Assembly: GCF_030519375.1 (NCBI RefSeq)
Contig: NZ_JAUMKB010000003.1
Location: 1 to 64,000 of the forward strand
DNA length: 64,000 bases
Origin: Mucilaginibacter tolerans
Lineage (GTDB): Bacteria; Bacteroidota; Bacteroidia; Sphingobacteriales; Sphingobacteriaceae
Direction: 5' to 3'
The notes under the pieces were generated by a model, which searched no databases, had not been told where the DNA came from, and saw nothing but the letters and a program-made list of their open reading frames with translations. This document shows positions 36,081-43,659 of this stretch, in pieces; within the stretch, counting starts at the first letter, position 1; each line of letters starts with the position of its first letter. The position numbers and the translations under genes are program-made.

Positions 36081-36121
36081 TTTAGTTGATTGGGTTGATT
36101 ATGTGAGTGATTGATTGAGTT
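36081..36121. repeat. Left arm of a gene-flanking inverted repeat (TTGATTGAG word)
   Basis: This gap is made of repeats of GTTGATTGGGTTGATT and GTGATTGATTGAGTTAG. Its complement lies at 36969-37011 on the other side of the gene at 36128-36886. Confidence 0.5.
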
Positions 36122-36127
36122 AGTTTT

Positions 36128-36886
36128 TTACTTCTCGAAACATTGGCCAGTAAATCTATAGAGGATGAATTTATTAGTCATCTGGTTGTTACCGTCAACT
36201 AACGGCAAATAAATAATATTTGTCTTTTCATCAAAATAAGGGCGAGGACGCTTCTCATAATCCATATCTACGACCGAACCGAAATCATAATCATAAGACA
36301 GATCACTATGCAAGCCAGACCGCGTTTTTATTATTTTGGCATCGGTTAGTTTTCCATTATCTATTGTGAAAACATGAATGCCATCAGAAACATCTTTAGT
36401 TGATCCTATCATTACGTATCGCGCCAGATAGTACACTTTGTTATTTACCTGCAAAGTATAGACTTTATTATAGTTATAGTTATTTACTGCCTCACCATCT
36501 GGCTTGTCGAGAATTGACTTGACGCCAGTTCCTGTTTTGAATTGCATCACATTCTCAAAAAAGTGCATTGTACCTCCGCCCTCAGTGTCCCATGAATAAA
36601 TCCTGAATAACCCATCAGTTGAAGTGGAAATGTCCACATTGGCTTTTTTCAAGGCTTCAAATGGGTAGCTTAAAGTTGAAGGCACTTTTTCAATGTAACT
36701 TTTTAGCTTGGTTTCAAATTTCTTGTTAGTGACCGATGTTTTGTCATAATCATTTTTTTGACTGTAATATTCGATCATCTTATATGATTTTACCAAATCA
36801 CCCTCAATTTGTTTTGGCGTTTGGGCGAAAAGTACTGATGTGAGCGAACAGCAAAAGAAAATCAGGAACAGGTTTAAAGGTTTCAT
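36128..36886 (-). CDS. Exported protein of unknown function
   Basis: The 252-residue product has a signal peptide (1-21, ending SVLFAQ). A helical part with YYSQKNDYDKTS is followed by beta-rich segments (FRIYSWDTEGGGTMHFFENVMQF, YYLARYVMIGSTKD). I do not recognise the family. It is probably periplasmic. The gene is flanked by inverted low-complexity arms (36081-36121 and 36969-37011) and lies between LysR and asd on the same strand. Nothing in it points to a function. Confidence 0.7.
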   Translation of the reverse strand: MKPLNLFLIFFCCSLTSVLFAQTPKQIEGDLVKSYKMIEYYSQKNDYDKTSVTNKKFETKLKSYIEKVPSTLSYPFEALKKANVDISTSTDGLFRIYSWDTEGGGTMHFFENVMQFKTGTGVKSILDKPDGEAVNNYNYNKVYTLQVNNKVYYLARYVMIGSTKDVSDGIHVFTIDNGKLTDAKIIKTRSGLHSDLSYDYDFGSVVDMDYEKRPRPYFDEKTNIIYLPLVDGNNQMTNKFILYRFTGQCFEK

Positions 36887-36968
36887 GATATAAACAAAAG
36901 TCCAGAAATAAAAATAGAGATAATCGCTTGACTATCCCTATTCATTTATGTTTTAGTTGATCAAAAAA

Positions 36969-37011
36969 GGTTAACTCAATCAATCTAATCCAACTCAATC
37001 AACTTATTCAA
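36969..37011. repeat. Right arm of a gene-flanking inverted repeat
   Basis: The sequence consists of AACTCAATCAATC and CAACTCAATCAAC repeats, complementary to 36081-36121. It overlaps the last bases of the asd gene end region. Confidence 0.5.
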
Positions 37012-38017
37012 CCAAACTGGCCTGCCCTATCAAATGATTCGCAACCAAATACTCAGCTATCTGCACCGCGTTGGTAGCAGCGCCTTTGCGCAAGTTGTCT
37101 GATACGATCCAACAGTTCAGGGTATTCGGATTGCTTTCGTCGCGGCGGATACGACCTACAAATACTTCGTCTTTTTCGTGTGCGTCAAGCGGCATTGGGT
37201 ATTTCAGGTTGGCAACATCGTCAACCACTACTACGCCCGGAGATTTTGACAAAAGGTCTCTTACTTCGTCCAGGTCGAAATCGTTTTCAAACTCAATGTT
37301 TACCGACTCTGAGTGACCGCCGATAACCGGGATACGAACGGTAGTAGCCGTAACACGGATGCTGTCGTCGCCCATGATCTTACGGGTTTCTTTGATCATC
37401 TTCATTTCCTCTTTGGTGTAACCGTTGTCGGTAAACACATCGATATGAGGGATCACATTCAGGTCGATAGGGTAAGTGTATGCCCTTGGCCCATCGGTAA
37501 TACCCTTACGCTCGTTGAAAAGCTGGTCTACAGCCTTTACGCCTGTACCAGTTACCGACTGGTAGGTAGAAACCACAATCCTTTTGATCTTATATCTATC
37601 ATGCAATGGTTTCAGCGCGACCACCATTTGTATGGTAGAGCAGTTAGGGTTTGCAATGATCTTATCTTCTGCTGTCAATACATTGGCATTCACTTCGGGC
37701 ACTACCAGTTTCTTGGTAGGGTCCATACGCCATGCTGACGAATTATCTACAACGGTTGTACCGGCTTCGGCAAACAAAGGTGCCTGGGCCAGTGAAGTGC
37801 TCCCGCCGGCTGAAAATAAAGCCAGGTCGGGCTTCTGTTTTATCGCATCCTCAACAGAAACCACCTTATACTGCTTACCCTTGAATGTTACTTCTTTACC
37901 AACACTCTTTTCTGAAGCTACGGGGATTAATTCTGTTACCGGGAAGTTGCGTTCTGCTAGAACCTGCAACATTTTAGTGCCCACCAGCCCGGTGGCACCT
38001 ACTACTGCGACTTTCAT
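37004..38017 (-). CDS. asd: Aspartate-semialdehyde dehydrogenase
   Basis: The 337-residue product has the NADP-binding VVGATGLVGTKML (5-17) and catalytic Cys126 in NPNCSTIQ. Further signatures are SVTGTGVKAV, VIPHIDVF, and RIPVIGGHSESVNIEF with the conserved His. It reduces aspartyl phosphate to aspartate semialdehyde in the lysine, threonine, methionine and diaminopimelate pathway. The open frame reaches 26 codons upstream. The ATG at 38017 is chosen because the NADP motif must start there. The divergent threonine dehydrogenase gene on the other side is metabolically related. Confidence 0.96.
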   Translation of the reverse strand: MKVAVVGATGLVGTKMLQVLAERNFPVTELIPVASEKSVGKEVTFKGKQYKVVSVEDAIKQKPDLALFSAGGSTSLAQAPLFAEAGTTVVDNSSAWRMDPTKKLVVPEVNANVLTAEDKIIANPNCSTIQMVVALKPLHDRYKIKRIVVSTYQSVTGTGVKAVDQLFNERKGITDGPRAYTYPIDLNVIPHIDVFTDNGYTKEEMKMIKETRKIMGDDSIRVTATTVRIPVIGGHSESVNIEFENDFDLDEVRDLLSKSPGVVVVDDVANLKYPMPLDAHEKDEVFVGRIRRDESNPNTLNCWIVSDNLRKGAATNAVQIAEYLVANHLIGQASLVE

Positions 38018-38216
38018 CTTTCTAAAATTGTTACTTATATAATAAAATAATTGATTATTGAACCCCAAATATCCGAATTTTTCTATTCTAATCATGCATT
38101 ACCGGTTTGGAATTATTTGAATCTTAATTTCTTGCATGATTGCAATGCCAATTTTTAATTAATTGTAAAAACCATGCAGATAATTTCAAATTTTTCAAAT
38201 AACTAAAAACTTCAGA

Positions 38217-38246
38217 TTTGGGTTCAGGCAAAAAAATCTACCTTTG
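38217..38246 (+). promoter_or_regulatory. Full Bacteroidota-type promoter of the threonine dehydrogenase gene
   Basis: TTTG (38217-38220), 18 nt, then TACCTTTG (38239-38246) match the minus-33 TTTG and minus-7 TANNTTTG consensus. The predicted leader to the ATG at 38266 is about 14 nt. The element lies inside the longer open frame, which supports the ATG at 38266. Confidence 0.65.
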
Positions 38247-38265
38247 CGCATCAATAATTAACTTC

Positions 38266-39222
38266 ATGAGCGAAAAGATTTTAGTGATCGGCGCTAATGG
38301 CCAGATTGGGACCGAACTGGTCAACGCATTGCGCGATAAATATGGCGCCGAGGAGGTAATCGCATCCGATATTAACAGCCCGATCTATGCTATCCGCCAC
38401 AGCGGTCCGTTCGAGTTTGTGAACGTGCTGGACAAAGACAATCTACATCATATTTTTACCAAACATCAGCCTACACAGGTGTATTTGCTGGCTGCTATTT
38501 TATCAGCTGTAGGCGAACAAAAACCCAAAATGGCCTGGGACCTAAACATGACCGGTCTGATACAGATACTGGACTACGCCGTGGAGTTTGGGGTTAAGAA
38601 AGTATTCTGGCCAAGCTCTATAGCCGTTTTTGGGCCGCATTCGCCACAAGAAAATACACCACAATATTGCGTGATGGACCCTAACACTGTTTATGGTTTC
38701 AGCAAACTGGCAGGCGAGCGCTGGTGTGAGTACTATTATGAAAAGCATGGACTGGATGTACGTAGTCTGCGCTATCCCGGCTTAATCGGCTGGCGGGCAA
38801 ATCCAGGCGGCGGAACTACCGATTATGCGGTACACATTTTTCATGAGGCATTAAAAAAAGGCAGCTACCAAAGCTTTTTATCGGCTAATACCGCTTTACC
38901 AATGATGTATATGGATGACGCTATCCGCGCTACCATCACCCTAATGGATACCCCTGCGGAGCAAATTACGATCCGTTCATCATACAATCTTGCTGGCATC
39001 AGCTTTACTCCTGCTCAACTGGCTGAGGAGATCAAAAAACTGATCCCGAACTTTGAAATCAGCTATGCTGAACATGATCCTCGTCAGGCCATAGCCGATA
39101 GCTGGCCGAAATCGATAGATGACAGCTATGCACAAAAAGATTGGGGATGGAAGCTGGAATATGATCTGAAGACGATGACTGAGGATATGCTGAAGAATTT
39201 GAAGAACGTCATATTAGCTTAA
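38266..39222 (+). CDS. SDR-type L-threonine 3-dehydrogenase
   Basis: The 318-residue extended SDR has VIGANGQIGTELVN (7-20), FWPSSIAVFGPHSPQ and YGFSKLAGERW with the catalytic Tyr and Lys. SLRYPGLIGWRANPGGGTTDYAVHIFHEAL and LPMMYMDDAIRATI are typical of the NAD-dependent threonine dehydrogenases of epimerase type. It oxidises L-threonine to 2-amino-3-ketobutyrate. The initial residues upstream of Met17 of the long frame are excluded because they cover a promoter. The alternative is another NAD-dependent epimerase. Confidence 0.88.
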   Translation: MSEKILVIGANGQIGTELVNALRDKYGAEEVIASDINSPIYAIRHSGPFEFVNVLDKDNLHHIFTKHQPTQVYLLAAILSAVGEQKPKMAWDLNMTGLIQILDYAVEFGVKKVFWPSSIAVFGPHSPQENTPQYCVMDPNTVYGFSKLAGERWCEYYYEKHGLDVRSLRYPGLIGWRANPGGGTTDYAVHIFHEALKKGSYQSFLSANTALPMMYMDDAIRATITLMDTPAEQITIRSSYNLAGISFTPAQLAEEIKKLIPNFEISYAEHDPRQAIADSWPKSIDDSYAQKDWGWKLEYDLKTMTEDMLKNLKNVILA

Positions 39223-39240
39223 AACAAGTGGCATAATTAA

Positions 39241-39383
39241 CTCACCCCGACTACGCAACGCTGGTCGACCCTCTCTATGGCAAGCCATAAAGAAGGCGAA
39301 GAAAAGAAAGAAAAAATAAAAACCTAAACCCTCTTTACACGCAGTGTAGAGAGGGTGGTCGAGCGAAACGATGACCGGGTGAG
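39241..39383. repeat. Long imperfect inverted repeat with nested hairpin
   Basis: Outer arms (39241-39277 and 39347-39383) start CTCACCCCGACTACGC and end GATGACCGGGTGAG. Between them CCCTCTTTACAC / GTGTAGAGAGGG (39329-39355) forms a 12-bp stem with one mismatch and loop GCA. The rest of the 325-bp gap before yebC contains no ORF. It looks like a dispersed non-coding repeat (MITE- or REP-like). Confidence 0.6.
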
Positions 39384-39547
39384 TCTACACGGGATACAGT
39401 TAAACCCTAAAGTATCAATCTGGACCTAGGCTAACCCTCAAAGCATTAAAACAAAATAGCTATATTTACCGCCTCTTTTAACACAGAGGGTTCGGGATAA
39501 AGTTACCCCTGTCATCCGCGAACTGTTAACTATGAACTAAAGAAAAA

Positions 39548-40273
39548 ATGGGAAGAGCATTTGAATTCCGTAAAGAAAGAAAGCTAAAGCGCTGGTCGAA
39601 GATGGCCGTGCAGTTTACACGCCTGGGTAAGGAAATTGTAATGGCAGTTAAAGCCGGCGGCGGTGACCCTAACACTAACTCGCGCCTACGTACTGCTGTG
39701 CAAAATGCCAAAGCGGTAAACATGCCGAAGGACCGCGTAGAGGCCGCCATAAAAAGGGCCACCAGTCGCGACGAAAAAGATTACGAAGAAATTGTTTATG
39801 AAGGATATGCGCCACACGGTGTAGCGATTTTGGTAGAAACAGCTACAGATAATATCAACCGTACCGTAGCTAATGTGCGCAGCTATTTTACCAAAGTAGG
39901 TGGAACATTGGGCAAAACCGGTTCACTTGACTTTATATTCACTCGTAAATCCGTATTTACGTTTGTTCCCGGCGACCGCGATTTGGAAGAACTGGAATTT
40001 GAATTGATAGATGCGGGTCTGGAAGAGCTATTCGTTGAAGCTGATGAGGAAGGTAACGATATTGCCGTAATTCATACCGCTTTTGAAGATTTTGGAAAGA
40101 TGCAGAAAGCCCTGGAAGGAATTGGAATTGAAACAAAATCGGCCAAACTGGAGCGTATACCGCAATCATTCCACGAAGTGAATGAAGAGCAGGTTGCCGA
40201 CGTCATGAAACTGATCGATAGGCTGGAGGAGGACGACGACGTTCAGGCGGTTTATCATAACATGGCGGAGTAG
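39548..40273 (+). CDS. YebC/PmpR family translational/DNA-binding regulator
   Basis: The 241-residue product matches the TACO1/YebC family. It opens MGRAFEFRKERKLKRWSKMA, followed by LGKEIVMAVKAGGGDPNTNSRLRTAVQNAKAVNMPKDRVEAAIKRA and YEGYAPHGVAILVE. The last third is acidic, with LIDRLEEDDDVQAVYHNM typical for the family. Members bind DNA or act on ribosomes at difficult sequences. It is cytoplasmic. The DUF2442 gene follows after 60 nt of TTTAG-rich spacer and may share the transcript. Confidence 0.94.
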   Translation: MGRAFEFRKERKLKRWSKMAVQFTRLGKEIVMAVKAGGGDPNTNSRLRTAVQNAKAVNMPKDRVEAAIKRATSRDEKDYEEIVYEGYAPHGVAILVETATDNINRTVANVRSYFTKVGGTLGKTGSLDFIFTRKSVFTFVPGDRDLEELEFELIDAGLEELFVEADEEGNDIAVIHTAFEDFGKMQKALEGIGIETKSAKLERIPQSFHEVNEEQVADVMKLIDRLEEDDDVQAVYHNMAE

Positions 40274-40333
40274 TGATTAGTTAACCAGGGATTAGCTTTT
40301 AGTGTTTAGGATTTAGAATTTAAGATTTGCACC

Positions 40334-40555
40334 ATGCCTTTATTCACCTCACGTAAGCAGGGAAAGCAAGTTAAAGTGACCTTTAGCAATGGCTTGCTTT
40401 TTGTTGAAAAGGAAGATGGCAAGTCGGAGATTTTTCCATTGGAGTTTTTCCCTAAACTTCAAAACGCTACCAATGAACAGCGTGAAGATTGGAAACTGAC
40501 AGATAAGGGGATACATTTTAATCAGCTTGATCTGGATGTAGATGTTAAGTATTAG
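40334..40555 (+). CDS. Small DUF2442-like protein
   Basis: The 73-residue product reads like a DUF2442 domain: VKVTFSNGLLFVEKEDGKSEIFPLEFFPKL, then a tail WKLTDKGIHFNQLDLDVDV with the conserved GIHxxxLDxD pattern. The role of the family is unknown, and some members sit beside DUF4160 toxin-antitoxin-like partners, which are absent here. It is cytoplasmic and lies between yebC and a repeat-containing protein, all on the plus strand. Confidence 0.75.
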   Translation: MPLFTSRKQGKQVKVTFSNGLLFVEKEDGKSEIFPLEFFPKLQNATNEQREDWKLTDKGIHFNQLDLDVDVKY

Positions 40556-40559
40556 ATAA

Positions 40560-40616
40560 AAGATATGAGTGAAGGCAAATGTCTCAAATCTCATATCTCA
40601 CATCTCAAATCTATAA
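40560..40616. repeat. Self-complementary GATATGAG-word spacer
   Basis: AGATATGAG near the start pairs with CTCATATCT. CTCAAATCT is repeated (ATCTCAAATCTATAA at the end). It is another of the word-plus-complement spacers. The ATG at 40618 follows at once. Confidence 0.5.
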
Positions 40617-40617
40617 A

Positions 40618-41337
40618 ATGACATTCGAAGAATTTTTTAAGAAGAAAAAGATCAGTCTGGTCGCTCTTGAACAGAGCGAGCCCGGACTTTTTTCGGAATT
40701 TAAAGTTCACTTCGAAAAGATGGGCGAAAAAAGCTTCGACCACACCAAAAAATATTGGTTCAATAAATTAAGGCTGCGCTTCCCTGCTCCGCCGGAACCT
40801 AAAGTAGAAAAAATAGCAATTGAAAATCCCCTGGCTGAACAAACCATCACAGAAACTTTAGGCGAGAAACCTGCACAGTCAACTCCTAAATGTGGTTTCA
40901 CCCCAAAATTTAAAGCTGGCGCAACAAAGCCGGCAGAAACGGCACCTGCACCGGAAGCAAAACCTGAAATAGAAAAATCTAAGGAAACAGAAAAGCCCGC
41001 ATCTGCCCCTACCGGATTTAAGCCACGTTTTAAGGCGGGAATTACTAAACCAGCAGAGCCTGCGGCCAATACTGAATCTGCACCCGAACCGGAAAAACCT
41101 GCTGATGAAAAACCTGCATCAGCACCTGTTGGATTCAAACCGCGATTTAAGGCTGGAGTTACTAAACCAGCTATACCAAATGAAAATACTGAGCCTGCAC
41201 CGGAACCAGAGAAAACTGTAGAAGAAGAAGAGCCTGCATCTGCGCCTGTTGGTTTTAAACCACGATTCAAAGCTGGGGTTACAAAATCTGCAAATCCGTC
41301 TCCTGAGCAAAAGGACGAGCCGAAAAAAGAAGAATAA
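40618..41337 (+). CDS. Protein with helical N-domain and four GFKPRFKAG repeats
   Basis: The 239-residue product starts with a conserved-looking helical domain of about 60 residues (MTFEEFFKKKKISLVALEQSEPGLFSEFKVHFEKMGEKSFDHTKKYWFNKLRLRFP). A Pro/Glu/Ala/Lys-rich low-complexity tail follows. Within it the motif (C/T/V)GF(T/K)P(K/R)FKAG(A/I/V)TK occurs four times, spaced about 35-42 residues apart by acidic linkers. No signal peptide is present. The ATG at 40618 is chosen over an earlier frame opening in a repeat spacer. I do not recognise the family. The repeats look like short linear binding motifs of a scaffold. The DUF2442 gene lies just upstream. Confidence 0.75.
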   Translation: MTFEEFFKKKKISLVALEQSEPGLFSEFKVHFEKMGEKSFDHTKKYWFNKLRLRFPAPPEPKVEKIAIENPLAEQTITETLGEKPAQSTPKCGFTPKFKAGATKPAETAPAPEAKPEIEKSKETEKPASAPTGFKPRFKAGITKPAEPAANTESAPEPEKPADEKPASAPVGFKPRFKAGVTKPAIPNENTEPAPEPEKTVEEEEPASAPVGFKPRFKAGVTKSANPSPEQKDEPKKEE

Positions 41338-41362
41338 TATCTTACTCCCCTTGTCATTCATT

Positions 41363-41417
41363 CAATAGCGAAGGATCTAAAAGCGGGATGCCACTCGCAA
41401 CAGATGCTTCGCTATTG
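41363..41417. repeat. REP-like hairpin between convergent genes
   Basis: CAATAGCGAAGGATCT (41363-41378) pairs with AGATGCTTCGCTATTG (41402-41417) with one mismatch and a 23-base loop. It could also function as a 3' barrier between the convergent repeat-protein and esterase-like genes. Confidence 0.55.
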
Positions 41418-41436
41418 TTCAGCACAACAAACAGCC

Positions 41437-42234
41437 TTATTTCTTATGCGCAAACAACCACGGGATTAATTGTGGCTCTTTAAAAGCATCATCCCAGCTA
41501 TTATGGTCATCATTAGGATAAACGGTAAATTTCGGGTCACCGCCTGCTGCTTTGATAGCCGCTACCATAATCTGTGAATGATCAAAAGGCACCACACTAT
41601 CCTTTTGGCCGTGGAATATCCACATCGGGACTTTCTTTGCATAGATCTTTGCATTCAGCGTGTTATCGCCCCCGCAAATAGCAAAGGCCGCTGCAAACCA
41701 TTCCGGCTTGCGGCGCAGCAACTCAAATGTGCCCATTCCGCCCATTGACAGGCCGCCTACATATAAGTGGTGCTTATCTACAAAAGGTTTATCCAGCCAT
41801 TGAGCAATCAATCCCAATAAACCCGTCATTGCTTTAGTGGGTTCGCCACCTGCCTGGAAGTTAAAAATTGTTTTGCCGGCGGCATCTGTTTGCTTATTTA
41901 CATTACTCCAATAGCTGGCCGCAGGGCATTGCGGAAATATCACAATAGCCGGATATTTGGCGCGAATAGTATCATTCAAGAAAAGTTGTGTGCCGTATTT
42001 CAGTTGAGCTTCGTTATTATTACCGCGTTCTCCGGCGCCATGCAATACCAGTATTAACGCATACTTTTTAGATGGATCGAAATTTTGTGGGAAGATAAAA
42101 CGATACGGGATCGTATCGCCTTTATTAATATAACTTCCCCGGTCAAATCTCGAAGCTTCGGGCGATTGGGCGAAAACAGGAAATGCCAGGCATAGGCCCA
42201 GCATTCCGGTTAAAAATATTTTTATGGTTTTCAT
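41437..42234 (-). CDS. Exported esterase-like alpha/beta hydrolase (PHB depolymerase/feruloyl-esterase type)
   Basis: The 265-residue product has a signal peptide (ending FPVFAQ). LILVLHGAGERGNN holds the oxyanion region, VGGLSMGGMGTFELLRR the nucleophile Ser, FHGQKDSVVPFDHS the likely Asp, and YPNDDHNSWDDAF the likely His. It resembles prolyl-oligopeptidase-like esterases often found in polysaccharide loci. It sits directly downstream of two GH144 genes on the same strand, 54 nt apart, so it may remove acyl groups from the glucan. Another carboxylesterase role is possible. The frame opens at a GTG two codons earlier, but the ATG at 42234 is chosen. Confidence 0.8.
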   Translation of the reverse strand: MKTIKIFLTGMLGLCLAFPVFAQSPEASRFDRGSYINKGDTIPYRFIFPQNFDPSKKYALILVLHGAGERGNNNEAQLKYGTQLFLNDTIRAKYPAIVIFPQCPAASYWSNVNKQTDAAGKTIFNFQAGGEPTKAMTGLLGLIAQWLDKPFVDKHHLYVGGLSMGGMGTFELLRRKPEWFAAAFAICGGDNTLNAKIYAKKVPMWIFHGQKDSVVPFDHSQIMVAAIKAAGGDPKFTVYPNDDHNSWDDAFKEPQLIPWLFAHKK

Positions 42235-42288
42235 TATCACGTTTAGATATTTTCTACAGGTTTCAGAACGTAAATAACGAATTTTTAA

Positions 42289-43641
42289 TCAATTCCTTGC
42301 AAAGGCAGGACTTTGAAAACCAATTTTCTTTAATCCGTGCTGCACTTCAGGACAGCTCATAAATAATTTCCAGAGCAAACCGCTACGGTGGTTCTCGATC
42401 ATCACCACGATCGGGCCCTGATCGATCGCCAGGTAGGATTTGGCGTACCAGTTATGCGATTCGCTGAAGGCGTCTACAAAACCGTATTCGCCCCAAATCT
42501 TATCGCCCATATCGTAGTAGAAATGGCGCAAAGCTTTCATAGAATATTCCGGTGTATACGGGAATGCTGATAAAGCAGCGGTTGGGCTTATTACACCCAG
42601 ATCGTTGTCTGGTGCATGGGCGCTGTAACCTTCGTAATTATCACTGGCGGTTAAGCCCCAGCAGTCTTCTCCATAACCTTTATAATGTTTTGGGTTGTCA
42701 ACACAGTAAGCGTGATTGATAAGGGTATGATTTTTATTCTGCTCCCAGTAGTCAGCATACTGGTCTTTTAACCCGTGCGGGTCAAGTCCCATGAATGAAT
42801 ATTGAGAAAAGAATAGCGGACCACCATAGTCGAACCCTAAAGGCAGCTTAAAACCATAGTATGTTTTACCGTTTTTAAAGAAGTCGCTTTGTGCCCACCC
42901 TCTTTCATAAATCTCTGCATTTACCGGATAACGTTGGGCCGATTCAGCCAGTATATAAGTGATCAGGCACTCATTAAAACCGCGTATCGGGAAATTCATC
43001 ACCCAGCCATTGTTGGGCGACCAGTGCCAGTATAGATTATCTCTCCCCCCCTGTGTATACCAGTTCCACTCCATTTCATCCCATAGCTGATTAATAACAT
43101 CCCTGATATGGCGCTCTTTTCCGTCGTGCCCGGTAAAGTACTGGCGTGCACATAGCAGTCCTTCAAAAAGGTAAGATGTTTCTACTATATCGCCGCCATC
43201 ATCCTTACGGCCAAATCGGATAACTTTACCCGTTTCACCATTCATCCAATGCGGGAATGCACCATGAAACTCATCAGCTTTAGCTAAAAAGTCGACGATC
43301 TTCAGCATCCTGTCTACTGCCTGCTCATGAGTGATCCATTTACGGTGATCGGCTACTATCAGGGCCATTATGCCAAAGCCGGATCCTCCGGTTGTTATTA
43401 CTTCATTCCCATAATCATACGCTACATTACTGCGCTCGCGGGCCAGCCCGCTTACCGGGTGACCAAAGTCCCAGAAATAGCGGAACGTTTGACGCTGAAC
43501 CACATCCAGCAAGGCGCTATCAGACAGGCCCTTTATGATACCGACAGACTTAATGCCTTGGTCAGCTTGTTTTGATTTATTTTGAGAGAAGGCCAACAAG
43601 GTGGCTGAGCATAATACAATTGCGATAAAAAAAGATTTCAT
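42289..43641 (-). CDS. GH144 family beta-1,2-glucanase-like protein (periplasmic, single domain)
   Basis: The 450-residue product has a signal peptide (about 1-20, ending LAFSQN) and one glycoamylase-type (alpha/alpha)6 domain. Signatures are RQTFRYFWDFGHPVSGLARERS, TGGSGFGIMAL, AFPHWMNGETG, LYWHWSPNNG, GFNECLITYILA and GPLFFSQYSF. Further ones are CWGLTASDNYEGYSAHAPDNDLG and the C-terminal IENHRSGLLWKLFMSCPE. Characterised GH144 members are endo-beta-1,2-glucanases or related beta-1,2-glucan hydrolases. It is a close paralog of the next upstream gene but lacks its Ig-like domain, so a periplasmic role on oligosaccharides is likely. A TTG three codons earlier is not used. Confidence 0.88.
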   Translation of the reverse strand: MKSFFIAIVLCSATLLAFSQNKSKQADQGIKSVGIIKGLSDSALLDVVQRQTFRYFWDFGHPVSGLARERSNVAYDYGNEVITTGGSGFGIMALIVADHRKWITHEQAVDRMLKIVDFLAKADEFHGAFPHWMNGETGKVIRFGRKDDGGDIVETSYLFEGLLCARQYFTGHDGKERHIRDVINQLWDEMEWNWYTQGGRDNLYWHWSPNNGWVMNFPIRGFNECLITYILAESAQRYPVNAEIYERGWAQSDFFKNGKTYYGFKLPLGFDYGGPLFFSQYSFMGLDPHGLKDQYADYWEQNKNHTLINHAYCVDNPKHYKGYGEDCWGLTASDNYEGYSAHAPDNDLGVISPTAALSAFPYTPEYSMKALRHFYYDMGDKIWGEYGFVDAFSESHNWYAKSYLAIDQGPIVVMIENHRSGLLWKLFMSCPEVQHGLKKIGFQSPAFARN

Positions 43642-43659
43642 CTTTATCAATTTTTAGTT

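Noticed and set aside
36000..41000. Toxin-antitoxin system around the DUF2442 gene
   Set aside because: DUF2442 proteins can sit beside DUF4160 partners, but no partner is present on either side.
40707..41357. Long minus-strand frame (216 residues, Ser/Gly/Ala-rich)
   Set aside because: It is the complement of the repeated GFKPRFKAG region; its repeats mirror those of the plus-strand gene, which has a credible N-terminal domain.
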